Source of the DNA: Phycisphaerae bacterium
Lineage (GTDB): Bacteria; Planctomycetota; Phycisphaerae; JAAYCJ01
Length of the DNA: 6,393 bases
Direction: 5' to 3'
Assembly (NCBI GenBank): GCA_012514125.1
Contig: JAAZAW010000140.1
Coordinates: 1-6,393, forward strand
Part shown: one piece after another, positions 4,232 through 6,393 of the stretch
Numbering within the stretch: position 1 is the stretch's first letter
Layout: each line of letters starts with the position of its first letter
Program-made: the position numbers and the translations under genes
The notes under the pieces: generated by a model
What the model was told of the DNA's origin: nothing
Database searches by the model: none
The model's input: only the letters and a program-made list of their open reading frames with translations

Positions 4232-6393
4232 GTGAAGAACGTTTCAATATGGATTCTCTTGTGGATTCTTTCAGTGTTTCAGTGCGAAATAAAAGGTGCA
4301 GAATTTTCTTCCGTCCGACAGTTGCAGGATACCTATTTGAAAATAGCCCAGGAGATGGATGCCGCCTATTTGTCGGCGGGGACGAAAGTCGATATTGCCG
4401 GCTATGATCTGGAAGAACTCGAACGCCAGGGGAAAACGGTGAATTCGGCTATCAAGGCCAAAATTGCCGAGACGGATCGGCGGTTGCGTTCGCAGTGGCA
4501 GGAGTTGGAAACCCGGCGACAGGCTATCGAAAATGAAATTCGGCTCTTGCCGGAGCATCCGATGACTCATGAACTGCGCATCGAAAATCTTTCGGAAGGG
4601 ACCGCAGGCGAGGAAGGATGGTTTGCGCTTCGCAAGGCGGAAATCGTCGATTCCAAAGGATCGAAATTGCTTCTGGCGCCTTCGAAGTTTCGAGGTGGGG
4701 CATATCAGGATCGCTATTCTCATCAATGCGAACCTTCGCCCTGTGCCATTGTCTATGGCAAAAAGTCGCGAACCAGTATCATGGTCGCCGGATTTGATCT
4801 GCCTGAGATGAGGGTTACCCAGGGGTTGAAATTGATTCTCACCGGACTCGATCACGACAAGCCGGGACAGACGCCGATTCGTATTCTTATTGACGGCATT
4901 GTGATTTTTGAAGGAAAAAATGGATTTAAAAAAATTGGATGGTCCGAAAAAGTTTATTCCATTCCTGAATCGGTCTGGACGGTTTCAGGCCGGAAAACAC
5001 TGCAAACGGACGATATTGCTGTAGAGATAAACGCTTGGCATGAGTCGATTAAAAACTTTTCAAAAACAGCCATGCGTGAGGCTGACGCGATTGAAACTCT
5101 GACGCAATCGATGCGGAAAGGACTGGTCTGGACGAAAAAAGAGTATTCCAGGGACTGGTGGAACGAAGGGTTTCTTCGGGGGATGTGTCTGGAAAGCCAT
5201 ACGGGCTATATCGAGAATGACAAGGGCAAGCAACGGGGGATGCCCTGGTTTCCGCAGAATGAAGAATATGTGGCCAAAGCCTTTGCCTCCATCGGCGTGA
5301 ACATGATTTATCTTTATCCATCAACAAATTGGGGATTTGATGTTGTTCCGCATGTGTTGGCGGAAAATAAAAAAACAGGAACTCCCGTGCTTCTTTGCCG
5401 ATGGGAACTACCGCGTCCGGTGGAATTTGATAAGGCGAAAAGTGTATCGGTTTATTTTGATCCGAAAGAAGCGATTCAAAAAACCGAAGATCACATTCGA
5501 TCTTATACTCGCCTTGATGATCCTGATCGAACGATCCTTCGGGGGGTGACGGTGGATGAGCCGCGGATTCTCGATGAACCCTATGCGGGAAGAGAACTGG
5601 CAGGGCAGGGAGAAAAGATATATGCTAATCCTCAGATTCTTTCCGCCTGGCGAACGTACCTGGAAAAGCGGGGGGATTTACCGATTGCTTCCGATCGGAT
5701 GACAGCGATTAAAAATCAGCCGATCGTCGAAGTGAAAACAGAGGACGACCGGGTGGCGTGGATGGAATGGCAATATTTTAAAATGGAATTCATGACGGAT
5801 TATTACGCCAAAATCTACGATTCTCTTGTGAAAAAAGACATTTTCCCTTTTTTCGTTATTCAGGATTATCTGATGCATGAGCCGCAGGTGGCTCCTTTTG
5901 TGTTCTATGGCGACAAGCTCCCGATTGTCTCAACGGACCTGTATAACAATGCCCGTATCAATGAAGCGTTTGGGATGGACCTTTTACGTTCGGTGTCGAA
6001 AGGAAAAGCGATTTTACTGCCCGGATCGGGTTATTCGGCCAAGACGCCGGCGAGATTTTATCGAACCTTGGCCAATGCCATGCTTCGTGCCGATGGTGTG
6101 GTGCAATGGATTTACACCTATGCTTCCAAATATCGTGCCCCTTATTTTTTTGTGCGATTTGCCCTTAAAGATGATCGAGGCAGGGAAGCCCTCGATAATT
6201 GGCGTCCGGAGTATTGGGATATTCAGGCGAGCCTTTATCGCGGAATGACGCGGGCAGAAAACTTTTTGACCGATACACACTCGACGGCGCAAATTGCCGT
6301 GCTTTATTCCATGCGTTCCGTGATCGCGGAAAGTGCCGGCGGTGGGTATTGGAGCAATACCCGTTGTCGAAACAGTTTGTATGTTTACAATGC
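4232..6393 (+). CDS. Secreted GH42-like glycosidase-type protein with N-terminal coiled coil (3'-partial, GTG start)
   Basis: The frame is open for 720 codons from GTG 4232 to the right edge. The start choice rests on GAGG 6 nt upstream and on an immediate Sec signal peptide: Lys2, a hydrophobic core at about 4-16 (VSIWILLWILSVF), and likely cleavage at KGA23|E24. Cys18 is not in a lipobox. Seen after that: a Leu/Glu/Arg/Gln-rich helical stretch at about 60-106, a probable coiled coil; about 110-260, a beta-rich region possibly of jelly-roll type (IRILIDGIVIFEG); from about 337 a TIM-barrel-like region with EEYVAKAFASIGVNMIYLY, VTVDEPRILDEP (E443 and E449), WMEWQYFKMEFMTDYYAKIYD, IVSTDLY, KAILLPGSGYS and GVVQWIYTY; then AQIAVLYSMRS, resembling the start of the GH42 trimerisation domain. 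Inference: an exported beta-galactosidase-like or related clan GH-A protein. A GH42 acid/base is plausible at E443, but no beta7 nucleophile Glu is seen, so activity is uncertain. It is probably co-transcribed with the prepilin-like gene 11 nt upstream. Confidence 0.85.
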   Translation, partial: MKNVSIWILLWILSVFQCEIKGAEFSSVRQLQDTYLKIAQEMDAAYLSAGTKVDIAGYDLEELERQGKTVNSAIKAKIAETDRRLRSQWQELETRRQAIENEIRLLPEHPMTHELRIENLSEGTAGEEGWFALRKAEIVDSKGSKLLLAPSKFRGGAYQDRYSHQCEPSPCAIVYGKKSRTSIMVAGFDLPEMRVTQGLKLILTGLDHDKPGQTPIRILIDGIVIFEGKNGFKKIGWSEKVYSIPESVWTVSGRKTLQTDDIAVEINAWHESIKNFSKTAMREADAIETLTQSMRKGLVWTKKEYSRDWWNEGFLRGMCLESHTGYIENDKGKQRGMPWFPQNEEYVAKAFASIGVNMIYLYPSTNWGFDVVPHVLAENKKTGTPVLLCRWELPRPVEFDKAKSVSVYFDPKEAIQKTEDHIRSYTRLDDPDRTILRGVTVDEPRILDEPYAGRELAGQGEKIYANPQILSAWRTYLEKRGDLPIASDRMTAIKNQPIVEVKTEDDRVAWMEWQYFKMEFMTDYYAKIYDSLVKKDIFPFFVIQDYLMHEPQVAPFVFYGDKLPIVSTDLYNNARINEAFGMDLLRSVSKGKAILLPGSGYSAKTPARFYRTLANAMLRADGVVQWIYTYASKYRAPYFFVRFALKDDRGREALDNWRPEYWDIQASLYRGMTRAENFLTDTHSTAQIAVLYSMRSVIAESAGGGYWSNTRCRNSLYVYN

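Noticed and set aside
4285..4287. Cys18 of the secreted GH-like protein as a lipoprotein cleavage site
   Set aside because: The residues before it are V-F-Q, which do not fit a lipobox; KGA|E at residue 23 is a better signal peptidase I site.
4198..4407. 69-codon + strand frame overlapping the end of the prepilin-like gene
   Set aside because: It overlaps both the prepilin-like gene and the signal-peptide region of the GTG-start gene in another frame, and has no domain or Shine-Dalgarno support.
4271..4855. 194-codon open frame on the - strand
   Set aside because: It lies wholly antisense to the start of the secreted GH-like gene, which has a signal peptide, Shine-Dalgarno and long continuous frame; the antisense product shows no recognisable domain.

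Overview
The window carries four genes, all on the + strand, and looks like chromosomal DNA from a polysaccharide-degrading member of the PVC group. The likeliest source is a planctomycete of the Phycisphaerae/Sedimentisphaerales type, with Lentisphaerae or Kiritimatiellae as alternatives. Two signatures support this: a paired type-I dockerin of the 'VGDLGILAANYG' style, common in Phycisphaerae secreted proteins, and a prepilin-like protein with an H-X9-DG motif near its C-terminus, a family expanded in Planctomycetes, Lentisphaerae and Verrucomicrobia. The taxonomic call is inference from protein style only.

Layout. (1) 1-2304 is the C-terminal 767 codons of a large modular extracellular glycoside-hydrolase-like protein whose 5' end lies outside the window. 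Its order is a LamG-like beta-sandwich, a chitobiase-C-terminal/Fn3-associated domain, a clan GH-A-like TIM barrel, a beta-sandwich, two dockerin repeats, an acidic linker and a hydrophobic C-terminal tail. An 11-bp hairpin follows it. (2) 2451-3494 is a cytoplasmic class C beta-lactamase-like serine hydrolase. (3) 3531-4220 is a type II secretion/pilin-like protein. (4) 4232-6393 is a second, secreted GH42-like glycosidase-type protein with a GTG start; it runs off the right edge. Its frame stays open for 720 codons.

Genes 2, 3 and 4 are separated by 36 and 11 nt with no hairpin between them, so they may form one transcript; the hairpin after gene 1 separates that gene from them. The two GH-like proteins share a [VD]DEP motif where clan GH-A enzymes carry the acid/base glutamate, and I see no glutamate where the nucleophile is expected in either. 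A plausible reading is an accessory carbohydrate-processing locus: two exported glycosidase-like proteins, a pseudopilin-type surface or secretion component, and a serine hydrolase that could act on an ester, an amide or a peptidoglycan-like substrate. No substrate can be assigned from the sequence.

I saw no tRNA, rRNA, CRISPR array, insertion sequence or attachment site. The only non-coding stretches are 2305-2450, 3495-3530 and 4221-4231.
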